A DNA stretch of 33,024 nucleotides from an uncultured Clostridia bacterium (GCA_945928315.1 CAMENN010000022.1:1-33024), one strand, 5' to 3'. Shown: positions 1 through 12,230, numbered from the stretch's first letter. A program made the numbers and translations. The notes: generated from the letters alone by a model not told the origin.

Positions 1-337
<337 letters not shown>

Positions 338-596
338 GGGATTGTTCCTCCTTGAGTTCGGTTACTGCGTACAGGAAAAGCGCGGTGCGCCATTTACGGT
401 GGCCCGAATGTGGAAGGGAAACCGGGCATGCACATCCTCCTCATCCCAACAGAATCAACACAGATCACGTATTTTGACAATTATATAGTATACCACAGAG
501 CGGCCGGGTTGAAAAGCGGTAAGCTGCAAAAAAATGCTTCTCCGAACATGGCAAACCGGCAAAAACGCGCCTGCGCTCTGCAGCCCTCCGGAATAT

Positions 597-628
597 GAAA
601 AGAGGTCATCCGGGGGGGGATGACCTCA
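597..628 (-). terminator. Rho-independent terminator downstream of the 639-1163 gene
   Basis: On the minus strand, GAGGTCATC ... GATGACCTC stem followed by CTTTTC. Confidence 0.7.
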
Positions 629-638
629 AGGACGTGCG

Positions 639-1163
639 TTAAAGGATGGCGCTGACGGGCAGAAACGCGCGCACGGGCGTGCCTTCGATCTCCGTCTGGA
701 CATAGGCCCAGCCTTCCATCTGCGCCAGCAGCAGCACCTGCGTGCCGCGCGCCAGCGCGCACAGCGCGGCGGGGGACTCGCCGAAAGGCGTGACGGTGAG
801 GAACGTGTCCTCCTCGACCATTGTGCTCAGCGCGTCGTCAAAGCCGAGCAGGGGCTCCTCCGGCAGGTTGGCCGCGGCGCTTTCGATCCAGCCGACCGCG
901 CCCATGTCCCCGAGCGTGCCCTGGGCGACCATCGCCCAGCAGTCGTACTGGCCGAAGAACACGAACGGCTGCCCGAGGTCGATCACGGCCTCGCCGTCGC
1001 GGTAAAAGCCCATCGTCGGTCCGCAGTACAGGTCGATGAGCGTCGTTTCGCCATACGCGGCGTCCATACCGACCGGCGAGAACGCGCCGATCTCCAGCTC
1101 CTGCGCGCAGGCGGGCAGCGCCAGAAGGAGCAGCAGCGCCAGCAGCGGAATCAGTTTCTTCAT
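639..1163 (-). CDS. Putative secreted/lipoprotein with SH3-like domain
   Basis: 174 aa; N-terminus MKKLIPLLALLLLLALPAC gives a signal peptide and possible lipobox; the C-terminal 'LARGTQVLLLAQMEGWAYVQTEIEGTPVRAFLPVSAI' resembles a bacterial SH3 repeat. Confidence 0.65.
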   Translation of the reverse strand: MKKLIPLLALLLLLALPACAQELEIGAFSPVGMDAAYGETTLIDLYCGPTMGFYRDGEAVIDLGQPFVFFGQYDCWAMVAQGTLGDMGAVGWIESAAANLPEEPLLGFDDALSTMVEEDTFLTVTPFGESPAALCALARGTQVLLLAQMEGWAYVQTEIEGTPVRAFLPVSAIL

Positions 1164-1298
1164 GGAAATACCTCCTGTCTTGTCGGTTGAAGGGGAATCA
1201 CATGGATCTATGCCGCCTGACGCGCGGAACCTGACAGGCCGGGAAGCTTTTGTGTGATTTGATTATAAAACAAGGAAGGCCATTTGTCAGAATCCATT

Positions 1299-2672
1299 TC
1301 AGGTGCGGGCTTTGTAGCCGTGCATCCAGTCGACCTTGAAATAGTAGACGGTGAAGACGATGGAGCTGAGCGCCCAGGTGACGGGATAGCCGGAGGACAC
1401 GGAGCGCAGCACGGGGAAGATATGCGCCATGATGGTGACGTACGGCACGCGGATGACGCACCAGCAGACCGCCATGACGAGCGTGGAAACGGTGGATTTG
1501 CCTGCGCCGCGCAGGATGGCGGCCATGGCGTGCGTGTAGGCCAGCAGGAAGAAGAACGGCGTCGTCGTGCGCTGGTGCATCACGCCGTAGGCGATGACCT
1601 CGGGGTTCTGGTCAAACAGCCCGATGAGCTGCGGTGAGAAGATGTAGATGAGCAGCGCAATGCTCTCGGCGATGACCACCGCGCAGGTGAGTCCGATGCG
1701 CACGCCCTTTTTTACGCGGTCATAGCGCTCGGCACCCAGATTCTGGCCGACGAACGTGGTGATGGCCATGTTGAAGCAGGTGACGGGCAGGAATGCGAAG
1801 CCCTCGATGCGCGAGTGTGCGCCGCAGCCGGCCATGGCTGCCGCGCCAAAGGCATTGATGTTGCTCTGCACGACGACGTTCGCGACGGCGATGATGCAGT
1901 TGGCCAGGCCGGCAGGCACGCCGTTTTGCAGGATCTCGCGCAGGGACGGCAGGTCGAAGCGGATCTGCCGGAGGCTGACGTGGTCCTCGCGCTCGCTGCG
2001 CATGAGCAGCGCCATGCACAGCACGGTGCTCACCAGTTGGGAGATGGCGGTCGCCGCCGCCGCAGAGGCCACGCCCCAGTGGAGGACGCCGACAAAGAGC
2101 AGGTCGAGCACCACATTGGTGACGGAGGAGATGATCAGGAACTGCAGCGGGTGGCGGCTGTCGCCCATGGCCTGCAGGATGCCGCGGCACATGTTGTAGA
2201 GCAGCGAGGGGATGGAACCGAGAAAATAGACGCGGAAATAGGCGATGGACTGGGGAAGCACGGTCTCCGGCGTGCCCATCATCCGCAGAAGGATGGGCGT
2301 GACGGTGACGCCGACCACGGTGAGCAGCACGCCGGAGACGAGGCCCAGCGCGAGCAGCGTGTGGATGGCCTTCTGGACACGGCCGGTGTCCCGCGCGCCG
2401 AAGTAGCGCGAGATGACCACGCCGGCGCCGCTGGAAAGGCCCATGAAGAAGCCCAGCATCAGCTGGATGAGGTTGCTGGAGGAGCTGACCGCAGCCAGGG
2501 CGTCGCTGCCCAGAAAGTTGCCGACGATCAGGGAATCCGCGGTGTTGTACAGCTGCTGAAAGAGCATGCCCAGCATCAGCGGCAGAGCGAAGGAGAAAAG
2601 CTGTCGGGCGATGGGGCCCTCAGTCATCAGGGTGCACCTGGCGGGCTTGACGGATTTGACGGATGCGGGCAT
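1299..2672 (-). CDS. MATE family efflux transporter
   Basis: 457 aa; 'GPIARQLFSFALPLMLGMLFQQLYNTADSLIVGNFLGSDALAAVSSSSNLI' is typical of MATE/NorM-type proteins; multiple TM segments. Confidence 0.93.
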   Translation of the reverse strand: MPASVKSVKPARCTLMTEGPIARQLFSFALPLMLGMLFQQLYNTADSLIVGNFLGSDALAAVSSSSNLIQLMLGFFMGLSSGAGVVISRYFGARDTGRVQKAIHTLLALGLVSGVLLTVVGVTVTPILLRMMGTPETVLPQSIAYFRVYFLGSIPSLLYNMCRGILQAMGDSRHPLQFLIISSVTNVVLDLLFVGVLHWGVASAAAATAISQLVSTVLCMALLMRSEREDHVSLRQIRFDLPSLREILQNGVPAGLANCIIAVANVVVQSNINAFGAAAMAGCGAHSRIEGFAFLPVTCFNMAITTFVGQNLGAERYDRVKKGVRIGLTCAVVIAESIALLIYIFSPQLIGLFDQNPEVIAYGVMHQRTTTPFFFLLAYTHAMAAILRGAGKSTVSTLVMAVCWCVIRVPYVTIMAHIFPVLRSVSSGYPVTWALSSIVFTVYYFKVDWMHGYKART

Positions 2673-2766
2673 GGCAAATGATCCTTCCTTTGCATGCTTC
2701 CCGGGCGGAAGCGTATATGCACCATTATATCCCTTTTGGCCCCGGGATTCAAGAGAGGATGCGCGT

Positions 2767-3315
2767 TCAATGCCCGGCCGGATCGAACCGGCTGAACGGC
2801 GGCACGAAGCGGCCGAACAGCGCGCAGACCTGCTCGGGCGGGATCTCCATGCCCTCCTCGGCCCACTTGGTCGTCATGGCGGAGAGGGAGCGGACGGAGT
2901 AATCCAGCTCAAAGAGCTCCTGGTCGGTCATCACGCGCCCCAGCAGCCGCTCGATGTTCTCGACATGGATGATCAGGGATTTGCGGTAGCCGTAGGAGAA
3001 CAGCGACTGATAGTCCTTGCGGGCGAACAGATATTTGAAGAAATCCCGGCGCTGAAGCAGTCCCTGCAGCATGATGAGATGGCCCTGCTCCCACGTCAGG
3101 TCGGCGTTGATGCGGTAGAGCGAGCGGCTGCACAGATCATCCCAGAACCACTGGACGACGGCGTAGATGTCCTCGAAGTAGACGTAGAAGGTGGTCCGGG
3201 AGATTCTGCTCATCCGGCAGAGATCGCCGATGCGGACATTCTCCAGCTCGCGCGTCCTGAGCAGCGTTTCCAGCGCGTCCACCACGCGCATGCGCGTATC
3301 CGTTTGCCGTGTCAT
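2767..3315 (-). CDS. TetR/AcrR family transcriptional regulator
   Basis: 182 aa; N-terminal HTH 'RVVDALETLLRTRELENVRIGDLCRMSRISRTTFYVYFEDIYAVVQWF'. Confidence 0.85.
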   Translation of the reverse strand: MTRQTDTRMRVVDALETLLRTRELENVRIGDLCRMSRISRTTFYVYFEDIYAVVQWFWDDLCSRSLYRINADLTWEQGHLIMLQGLLQRRDFFKYLFARKDYQSLFSYGYRKSLIIHVENIERLLGRVMTDQELFELDYSVRSLSAMTTKWAEEGMEIPPEQVCALFGRFVPPFSRFDPAGH

Positions 3316-3448
3316 AGGCGCCTCCTCGTTTATTCTGTGACAACAGTGTAAGGGAAGGGGGACGGGTTGGCAAGCAAAAATCGAAAAAAAGAGGAGAAAC
3401 TGAACAAAAACGGCAAATTGTCAATGCAGAATTGTGAAGAATCTGTGC

Positions 3449-3454
3449 TATAAT
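3449..3454 (+). promoter_or_regulatory. Putative extended -10 element of the flavin reductase gene
   Basis: TGCTATAAT: TGn followed by TATAAT, 49 nt upstream of the ATG at 3503. No good -35 at standard spacing. Confidence 0.5.
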
Positions 3455-3502
3455 GCCGCCAGATCAAGCCGCGGAACGCGGCAGGGAAAGGAAGTCGGAA
3501 CG

Positions 3503-5548
3503 ATGAAAAGCAATCAGATTTCACGCAGATCCTTCCTCAAGGGCATGGCGGCCGGCGCAGTGGCTGTCGGGACGCTGGGCGCGGGCAGCGCGCTGGCGGA
3601 GGAGAAGAAGTACACGCCGGGCACCTACAGCGCGACGGTGCGCGGCATGGGCGACGTGACCGTTACCATGACCTTTGACGAGACGAGCATCACGGACGTC
3701 GTCATCGACGCGGCGGGCGAGACGCAGGGCTTGGGCGATGTGGCGGCGGAGAAGCTCAGGGAAGCGATCATCAGCGGACAGAGTGCCGAGGTGGACGCGG
3801 TCACGGGCGCAACCGTGACCAGCACGGCCGTCAAGGAGGCCGCGGGCAAGTGCATCGCGCAGGCGATGGGCGTGCCGTTCGCGGAGGAGACCGCTGCGGC
3901 CGCTGCGGCGCCGAAAACCAAGTGGTATGACGAGGCCTACTTCGCCAAGCCCGCGCCCATCACCGACATCAGCGAGACGATCGACACGGAGGTCGTGGTC
4001 GTCGGCGCCGGCAACGGCGGCTGCATCGCTGCGGTGTCCGCGGCGGATCTGGGCGCGAAGGTCGTCTGGGTGGAAAAGAATGCCGGTCCGATCACCTGGG
4101 CGGGCGAGATCGGCGCGTACAACTCCAAGCTGATGAAGGAGAAGTACGGCATCGAGTACACGCAGGAGGAGCTCAACGAGATCATCAACGACATCTGCCG
4201 CTACGGCAGCTATGAGGTCGATCAGCGCCTGGTCGCGCTCTGGGTCAACGAGTCCGGCCGCACGATGGACTGGTTCGTGGACAAGATGGCTGCCAAGGGC
4301 ATCAACACCTTCATCGAGACGGACATGAAGGACACGCTCTACATGAACAAGGTGCAGACGCACACTGTCTACCAGGGCGAGTTCAAGGAGCTGGGCCCCA
4401 ACTTCATGGGCAGCCAGGTCGCCAACCCGCTCTGGGTGGAGTACGCGGACGAGATGGGCGTCAACCGCCTCTTCGAGCACACCGCCATGCAGCTGGTGCA
4501 GGATGAGAGCGGAAAGGTCACCGGCATCATCATCAAGCGCAACGCGGACGGCAAGTTCATCAAGGTCAACGCCTCGAAGGGCGTCATCCTCTCCACCGGC
4601 GGCTACGGCGGAAACCCGGAGATGATGGAGGCGCTCAACTACCGCGACAAGGACGTCATCTGCAACAACCTGGGCTGCGCCTTCGCGCAGGGCGACGGCA
4701 TCAAGATGGCCATGTGGGCGGGCGCCGCGATCGACCGCAACCACGCGGGCGGCTGCGCGTTCGACCGCGCGGCGATCAATCTCGATCACCACGTCGGCGC
4801 GCCGTATGACAGTGCGCTCACGGACATCTGGTGGCCGGGCAGCCAGCCGTGGCTCAACGTGAACACGAAGGGCGAGCGCTTTGCCAACGAGGACCTGCCG
4901 TACGACTTCCACATCAACAGCTGGCTGCGTCAGCCGGGCAAATTCTGCTATCAGATCTTCGATTCCAACTACTGGTCCGACGTGAACGCCTTCCACACGA
5001 CGATCTGCTCCCGCGTGGTGGCCGTGCCGGGCGCGCGCAACAGCGAGGTGCTGCCGGGCGTGTTCCCCTGCAAGAGCGAGGAGGAGTTCTACAACGTCTA
5101 CATGAAGCCGGCGCTGGAGAGCGGCAAGCTCAAGCAGGCCGACACCATTGAGGAGCTGGCGAAGCTGCTGGGCATGGACGACGAGGCGGCCGCCGCCTGT
5201 GTGAAGTCCGTGGAGCGCTATAACGAGCTGTGCGACAAGGGCATCGACGAGGACTTCGGCAAGCAGAAGAAGGACATGACCCCGGTGCGCAAGGCGCCGT
5301 ACTACGGCATCGCGATCGGCGAATGGCTGCTGGCGACGATGAACGGTGTGCGCGTCAACCGCAACCTGCAGGCGGTCAACGACGACGACGAGGTGATCGG
5401 CGGCCTGTACGTCGTGGGCAACGACATGGGCGGCTTCTTCAACAACAGCTATCCGCAGATGTACGGCGGCACCATGCAGGGCAAGACGACGTGCTTCGCG
5501 CGTCTGGCGGCGCTGCACGCGGTGACGGGCACCATCGAGGAAGCCTGA
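3503..5548 (+). CDS. Tat-exported FAD-dependent reductase with N-terminal FMN-binding domain (fumarate/urocanate-reductase-like)
   Basis: MKSNQISRRSFLKGMAAGAVAVGTLGAGSALAEE gives a twin-arginine signal; FMN-binding domain motif DAVTGATVTSTAVKEA; FAD Rossmann motif VVVVGAGNGGCIAAVSAADLGAKVVWVEK. Start chosen at 3503, where the Tat signal begins. Confidence 0.9.
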   Translation: MKSNQISRRSFLKGMAAGAVAVGTLGAGSALAEEKKYTPGTYSATVRGMGDVTVTMTFDETSITDVVIDAAGETQGLGDVAAEKLREAIISGQSAEVDAVTGATVTSTAVKEAAGKCIAQAMGVPFAEETAAAAAAPKTKWYDEAYFAKPAPITDISETIDTEVVVVGAGNGGCIAAVSAADLGAKVVWVEKNAGPITWAGEIGAYNSKLMKEKYGIEYTQEELNEIINDICRYGSYEVDQRLVALWVNESGRTMDWFVDKMAAKGINTFIETDMKDTLYMNKVQTHTVYQGEFKELGPNFMGSQVANPLWVEYADEMGVNRLFEHTAMQLVQDESGKVTGIIIKRNADGKFIKVNASKGVILSTGGYGGNPEMMEALNYRDKDVICNNLGCAFAQGDGIKMAMWAGAAIDRNHAGGCAFDRAAINLDHHVGAPYDSALTDIWWPGSQPWLNVNTKGERFANEDLPYDFHINSWLRQPGKFCYQIFDSNYWSDVNAFHTTICSRVVAVPGARNSEVLPGVFPCKSEEEFYNVYMKPALESGKLKQADTIEELAKLLGMDDEAAAACVKSVERYNELCDKGIDEDFGKQKKDMTPVRKAPYYGIAIGEWLLATMNGVRVNRNLQAVNDDDEVIGGLYVVGNDMGGFFNNSYPQMYGGTMQGKTTCFARLAALHAVTGTIEEA

Positions 5549-5565
5549 ATCTGATCCTTCCATAA

Positions 5566-5610
5566 AGCTGCCGCGCGGCCTTCCGGAAATCCGGTTGCCG
5601 CGCGGCAGCT
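5566..5610. terminator. Bidirectional terminator between the convergent reductase gene and argH
   Basis: AGCTGCCGCGCGGC ... GCCGCGCGGCAGCT inverted repeat in a convergent intergenic gap. Confidence 0.75.
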
Positions 5611-5628
5611 CTGTTCATTTTTGGAAAA

Positions 5629-7011
5629 TCAGAACGCGAACGCCTCCAGCCACGCCTGTCCGGCGTCGATGGCGTCCTGCACGCGGCCGGGCGCGGGGCC
5701 ACCGGGCACGTCGCGCAGCTCGACGCAGGCGCGCATGGAGCAGGCCTCGAACACGTCCTCGTCAAACAGCGCGGAGAACCCGCGTAATTCGTCCAGCGAC
5801 AGGTCGAGGATCGCCTTGTTCTCCTTGACGCAGTGGAGCACGAGGCGGCCGATGACGGCGTGCGCATCGCGGAAGGGCATGCCCTTTTTAACGAGGTAGT
5901 CGGCGGCGTCGGTGGCATTGGTGAAGCCGCCGGCAGCGCCGCGCTCCATGTTCGACGTGTTGAACGTGCAGGCGGCGAGCATGGCGTTGAAGACGACGAG
6001 GGACTTGACGAGCGTGTCCCGCGCGTCAAAGAGCGCCTCCTTGTCCTCCTGCATGTCCTTGTTGTAGGCTAGCGGCAGGCCTTTGAGCGTCGTGAGCAGG
6101 CCGGTCAGGTCGCCGTAGACGCGACCCGTCTTGCCACGGATCAGTTCGGCGACGTCGGGATTCTTCTTCTGGGGCATGATGGAGGAGCCGGTCGCATAGG
6201 CGTCATCCATCTCCACGAAGCGGAACTCGTGGCTGTTCCAGAGGATCAGCTCCTCGCAAAAGCGCGACAGGTGCATCATGCAGACCGAGGCGGCGTAGAG
6301 GTAATCGCAGACGAAGTCGCGGTCGGCGACGCCGTCGAGGCTGTTCTGCGTGATGGCGGAGAAGCCGAGCAGCTCTGCGACGCGCCCGCGATTCAGAGGA
6401 TAGGTGGTGCCCGCCAGCGCGCCGGAGCCCAGCGGCATCACGTCGGCATGGGCGTAAACCTCCTTCATGCGCTGCATATCGCGGGTGAACATCTGGAAGT
6501 AGGCCGTCATATGGTGCGCGAGCGTGATGGGCTGTGCGCGCTGGAGGTGGGTATAGCCCGGCATGATGGTGTGCAGATGCTCACCGGCGATGTGTAGCAG
6601 CGTCTCGCACAGCTCGCGCATGAGCCCTGCGGCCTCGCGCGCGGCATCCCTGACGTACATGCGGCAGTCGAGCGCGACCTGATCGTTGCGGCTGCGGCCG
6701 GTGTGCAGGCGCTTGCCCGCGTCGCCGATGCGCTCGATGAGCAGCTTCTCGACGTTCATGTGGATGTCCTCGGCGTCGAGCTCGAAGTGCACCTTGCCCG
6801 CGGCGATGTCCGCCTCGATGCCGCGCAGCCCCTCGACGATGGCGTCCGCGTCGGCCTTGGGGATGATGCCCTGCTCGCCGAGCATCGTCGCGTGGGCGAT
6901 GGAGCCCGCGATGTCCTGATGATAGAGCCGCTTGTCAAACGTGATGGAGGAGTGGAAGTCATCGACGAGCCCGTCGGTCTTCTTTTCAAAGCGTCCGCCC
7001 CAGAGTTTCAT
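5629..7011 (-). CDS. argH: Argininosuccinate lyase
   Basis: MKLWGGRFEKKTDGLVDDFHSSITFD...HTGRSRNDQVALDCRMYV...GSSIMPQKKNPDVAELIRGKTGRVYG signature. Confidence 0.98.
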   Translation of the reverse strand: MKLWGGRFEKKTDGLVDDFHSSITFDKRLYHQDIAGSIAHATMLGEQGIIPKADADAIVEGLRGIEADIAAGKVHFELDAEDIHMNVEKLLIERIGDAGKRLHTGRSRNDQVALDCRMYVRDAAREAAGLMRELCETLLHIAGEHLHTIMPGYTHLQRAQPITLAHHMTAYFQMFTRDMQRMKEVYAHADVMPLGSGALAGTTYPLNRGRVAELLGFSAITQNSLDGVADRDFVCDYLYAASVCMMHLSRFCEELILWNSHEFRFVEMDDAYATGSSIMPQKKNPDVAELIRGKTGRVYGDLTGLLTTLKGLPLAYNKDMQEDKEALFDARDTLVKSLVVFNAMLAACTFNTSNMERGAAGGFTNATDAADYLVKKGMPFRDAHAVIGRLVLHCVKENKAILDLSLDELRGFSALFDEDVFEACSMRACVELRDVPGGPAPGRVQDAIDAGQAWLEAFAF

Positions 7012-7089
7012 AGTGTGTGCCTCCTGTGAGATGGTGGAAGAAAAAGGGCTGTAAGGCGGTGAGGCCCTGCAGCCCTGTGTCGGATGGGA

Positions 7090-8316
<1,227 letters not shown>

Positions 8317-8383
8317 GTGAAAGTCCCTCCAATGTGATCGCGGACGGGAGCGCCCGCGATTTGTTTTGCTGTTACGATTTGGT

Positions 8384-8434
8384 ATTATAGCGCGTCACTC
8401 ATAAAAATGCAATACCGTTGAATGAATATTCGCG
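8384..8434 (-). promoter_or_regulatory. Putative argG promoter with ARG-box-like sequence upstream
   Basis: On the minus strand, TATAAT (8384-8389) with weak -35 TTGCAT; on the plus strand, TGAATGAATATTCG (8419-8432) resembles the ArgR/AhrC half-site pair TGAAT-N4-ATTCA with one mismatch. Confidence 0.35.
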
Positions 8435-8561
8435 ACAAAATGAAAGGTTTGGAAGAAAATACCATATTTATTCCGAATATCGGTGCATGATGCGCTACTT
8501 GGATGAATAGGAATGTATAAACGTGTGCTGTATGCGTATAAAGGTGCGACGGGGCGGGTCA

Positions 8562-8590
8562 TTGACAGGCAGGGGAAAATACGATAAGAT
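8562..8590 (+). promoter_or_regulatory. Putative sigma-A promoter of ruvC
   Basis: TTGACA - 17 nt - TAAGAT, about 54 nt upstream of the ruvC start. Confidence 0.65.
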
Positions 8591-8643
8591 AAATCAGTTA
8601 TCGTTCTGGCGATGCGGGAAGACGAGGCAAAGAGGAAAGCGTT

Positions 8644-9138
8644 TTGAGAATACTGGGCATTGACCCCGGCCTGGCGACGATGGGCTGGGGCGTGATTGAA
8701 TCGGACGGCTACAAGGAAAGGCTCGTGCAGTACGGCGCGGTGATCACCTATCCGCGGGACACGTTCCCGACGCGGCTGGCGTGCATCCAGTCGGGCGTGC
8801 GCGGGCTGCTTGACACCTTCAGGCCGGACGAGATCGCCTTCGAGGAGCTGTTCTTTTCCAAGAACATCACCACGGGCATCCAGGTGGCGGGTGCGCGCGG
8901 CGTGGCGCTGGCAGCCTGTCAGGATTACACGGACAAGCTGTTCGAGTACACGCCGATGCAGATCAAGCAGGCGGTGGTCGGCTACGGCGGCGCGGACAAG
9001 CATCAGGTGCAGATGATGGTGCGCATGCTGCTGGGCATCAAAGAGGTTCCGCGTCCCGACGACGCGGCCGACGCGGTTGCCTGTGCGATCACCCATGCGC
9101 ACGCGGGCGCGGGGCGGGAGCAGTTCAGGATCAAATAA
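8644..9138 (+). CDS. ruvC: Crossover junction endodeoxyribonuclease RuvC
   Basis: MRILGIDPGLATMGWGVIESDG...EELFFSKNITTGIQVAGARGVALAAC...QIKQAVVGYGGADKHQVQMMV...DAADAVACAITHAH. TTG start. Confidence 0.97.
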   Translation: MRILGIDPGLATMGWGVIESDGYKERLVQYGAVITYPRDTFPTRLACIQSGVRGLLDTFRPDEIAFEELFFSKNITTGIQVAGARGVALAACQDYTDKLFEYTPMQIKQAVVGYGGADKHQVQMMVRMLLGIKEVPRPDDAADAVACAITHAHAGAGREQFRIK

Positions 9139-9152
9139 GGCGGGGGAGAGCC

Positions 9153-9755
9153 ATGATTACATTCATAGAGGGGAAGGTCGCCGAGAAGAACGCCGGCGAG
9201 CTGGTGATGATGAGCGCGGGCGGCGTGGGCTTTTCGCTGATGTGCTCGAATGCGACGCTTTCCGCCGCGCCGGGCAAGGGCGAGACGTGGCGCTGCTACA
9301 CGGTGATGAACGTGCGCGAGGACGCCGTTGAGCTGTTCGGCTTTGCCTCCCGGCAGGAGCGCGAGATGTTCCGGCGGCTGTGCACGGTGACGGGCGTCGG
9401 CGCGAAGACGGCGCTGGGTGTGCTCTCCGCGCTGCCGCTGCGCGACCTGTCCGTGGCGATCGTCACGGGCGACGTGACCGCGCTCTCCCGCGCGCCGGGC
9501 ATCGGCAAGAAGACGGCGCAGCGCATCGTGCTCGAGCTCAAGGACAAGGTGGAGCAGCAGGACATCTCCGCGCCCGGCGCGGCTGCGCCCGCGTCCGCCC
9601 CGGTCGGCAGCGCGCAGCAGGAGGCGCAGGCCGCGCTGCAGGCGCTCGGATACACGGCCGCGGAGGCCGCGCGCGCGGTCAATCTTGTGCGCGATCAGGC
9701 GGCGACCGTCGATCAGCTCATCATGCTGGCGCTGCGCCAGATGGGATCTTTATAA
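9153..9755 (+). CDS. ruvA: Holliday junction branch migration protein RuvA
   Basis: MITFIEGKVAEKNAGELVMMSAGGVGFSLMC...ELFGFASRQEREMFRRLCTVTGVGAKTALGVLSALPL...APGIGKKTAQRIVLELKDK. Confidence 0.97.
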   Translation: MITFIEGKVAEKNAGELVMMSAGGVGFSLMCSNATLSAAPGKGETWRCYTVMNVREDAVELFGFASRQEREMFRRLCTVTGVGAKTALGVLSALPLRDLSVAIVTGDVTALSRAPGIGKKTAQRIVLELKDKVEQQDISAPGAAAPASAPVGSAQQEAQAALQALGYTAAEAARAVNLVRDQAATVDQLIMLALRQMGSL

Positions 9756-9768
9756 GGAGGAAACCGCC

Positions 9769-9942
9769 ATGCTGCCAACCGATCCGATCATGCTGCTCAG
9801 CGTGGTCAACACGAAGCTGCGCGACCGCTACGATTCGCTTGAGGCGCTGTGCGAGGACATGAACGTCTCGCCGGAGATGATCGAATACGCGCTCTCCGCG
9901 GCGGGCTATGTCTATGACGAGGACAGAAACCAGTTTGTGTGA
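9769..9942 (+). CDS. DUF4250 domain-containing protein
   Basis: MLPTDPIMLLSVVNTKLRDRYDSLEALCEDMNVSPEMIEYALSAAGYVYDEDRNQFV (57 aa), preceded by RBS AAGGAGG. Recognised as DUF4250-like. Confidence 0.8.
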   Translation: MLPTDPIMLLSVVNTKLRDRYDSLEALCEDMNVSPEMIEYALSAAGYVYDEDRNQFV

Positions 9943-9957
9943 AGACGGTGAAATGAT

Positions 9958-11007
9958 ATGGAAGAAGAACGCCTTGTGATGAGCGGCTTCCGCGAGGAAG
10001 AGGACGAGCAGGAGAGCAGCCTGCGCCCCAAAACGCTGCGGGACTACGTCGGTCAGCAGGCCGTCAAGGACAGCCTGAACATCTACATTCAAGCGGCGCG
10101 CCAGCGGAGGGATTCGCTCGACCACATCCTGCTCTACGGCCCGCCGGGCCTGGGCAAGACGACGCTTGCGGGCATCGTCGCCAGCGAGATGGGGCAGAAC
10201 ATCCGCGTGACCAGTGGCCCGGCCATCGAGCGCGCGGGCGACCTGGCGAGCCTGCTGACGAACCTCTCCAGCGGCGACGTGCTGTTCATCGACGAGATCC
10301 ACAGGCTCTCGCACGCGGTGGAGGAGGTGCTCTACCCGGCGATGGAGGACTACGCGCTCGACATCATGATCGGCAAGGGGCCCTCCGCGCGCAGTATCCG
10401 CCTCGACCTGCCCAAGTTCACGCTCATCGGCGCGACGACGCGCGCGGGCAGCCTGTCCGCGCCGCTGCGCGACCGCTTCGGCATCATCTTCCGTCTGCAG
10501 ATGTACTCCACCGAGGAGCTGATGCAAATCGTGCACCACTCCGCGTCCGTGCTGGGCATCCAGGCGGAGGAGGACGGCGTGCGCGAGATTGCGCGCCGCA
10601 GCCGCGGCACACCGCGCATCGTCAACCGGCTGCTCAAGCGCGTGCGCGACTACGCGCAGGTGCGCGGCGACGGCGTGATCACCCTGCAGATGGCGCGCGA
10701 GGCGCTGACGCTGCTGGATGTGGACGAGCTGGGCCTCGACCGCACGGACCGCGCCATGCTGCGCACGATGATGACCAAGTTCGGCGGGCGGCCCGTGGGC
10801 CTCGACACGCTGGCGGCGACGACCGGCGAGGACGCCGTGACCATCGAGGATGTCATCGAGCCGTACCTCATGCAGCTGGGCTTCATCATGCGCACGCCGC
10901 GCGGACGCATCTGCACGCAGGCGGCGTACGACCACATGAAGATCGCAATGCCTGCGGAGCAGAAGGCGCAGCAGAGGCTCGACGGCCAGACGTCGCTGCT
11001 TGACTGA
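9958..11007 (+). CDS. ruvB: Holliday junction branch migration DNA helicase RuvB
   Basis: [59 protein letters not shown]...[19 protein letters not shown]. Confidence 0.98.
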   Translation: MEEERLVMSGFREEEDEQESSLRPKTLRDYVGQQAVKDSLNIYIQAARQRRDSLDHILLYGPPGLGKTTLAGIVASEMGQNIRVTSGPAIERAGDLASLLTNLSSGDVLFIDEIHRLSHAVEEVLYPAMEDYALDIMIGKGPSARSIRLDLPKFTLIGATTRAGSLSAPLRDRFGIIFRLQMYSTEELMQIVHHSASVLGIQAEEDGVREIARRSRGTPRIVNRLLKRVRDYAQVRGDGVITLQMAREALTLLDVDELGLDRTDRAMLRTMMTKFGGRPVGLDTLAATTGEDAVTIEDVIEPYLMQLGFIMRTPRGRICTQAAYDHMKIAMPAEQKAQQRLDGQTSLLD

Positions 11008-11025
11008 ATATAAAGAAGGAATACC

Positions 11026-12057
<1,032 letters not shown>

Positions 12058-12064
12058 ACAGACG

Positions 12065-12096
12065 CACCGCAGGTAGCTTGCCTGCGGTGTGATTTT
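12065..12096 (+). terminator. Rho-independent terminator after queA
   Basis: CACCGCAGG-TAGCTTG-CCTGCGGTG hairpin followed by TGATTTT. Confidence 0.75.
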
Positions 12097-12202
12097 ACAC
12101 AAAGGAAGGCGTGCAGGGTCCGGCTGTGGGCAATGTGACGTATAAATATGTCGAAAACGCGCGGAATGTTCGGTAAAAAGCGGAGATTTTTCAAATAAAC
12201 GG

Positions 12203-12230
12203 TTGACTTGCGCCGGTTTTGTGCTATATT
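12203..12230 (+). promoter_or_regulatory. Putative promoter of the ABC transporter cluster
   Basis: TTGACT - 16 nt - TATATT, 48 nt upstream of the ATG at 12278. Confidence 0.55.

Noticed and set aside
3521-5563. 680-aa minus-strand ORF antisense to the flavin reductase
   Set aside because: Composition-driven antisense ORF; low-complexity, no domain, opposite to a well-supported gene.
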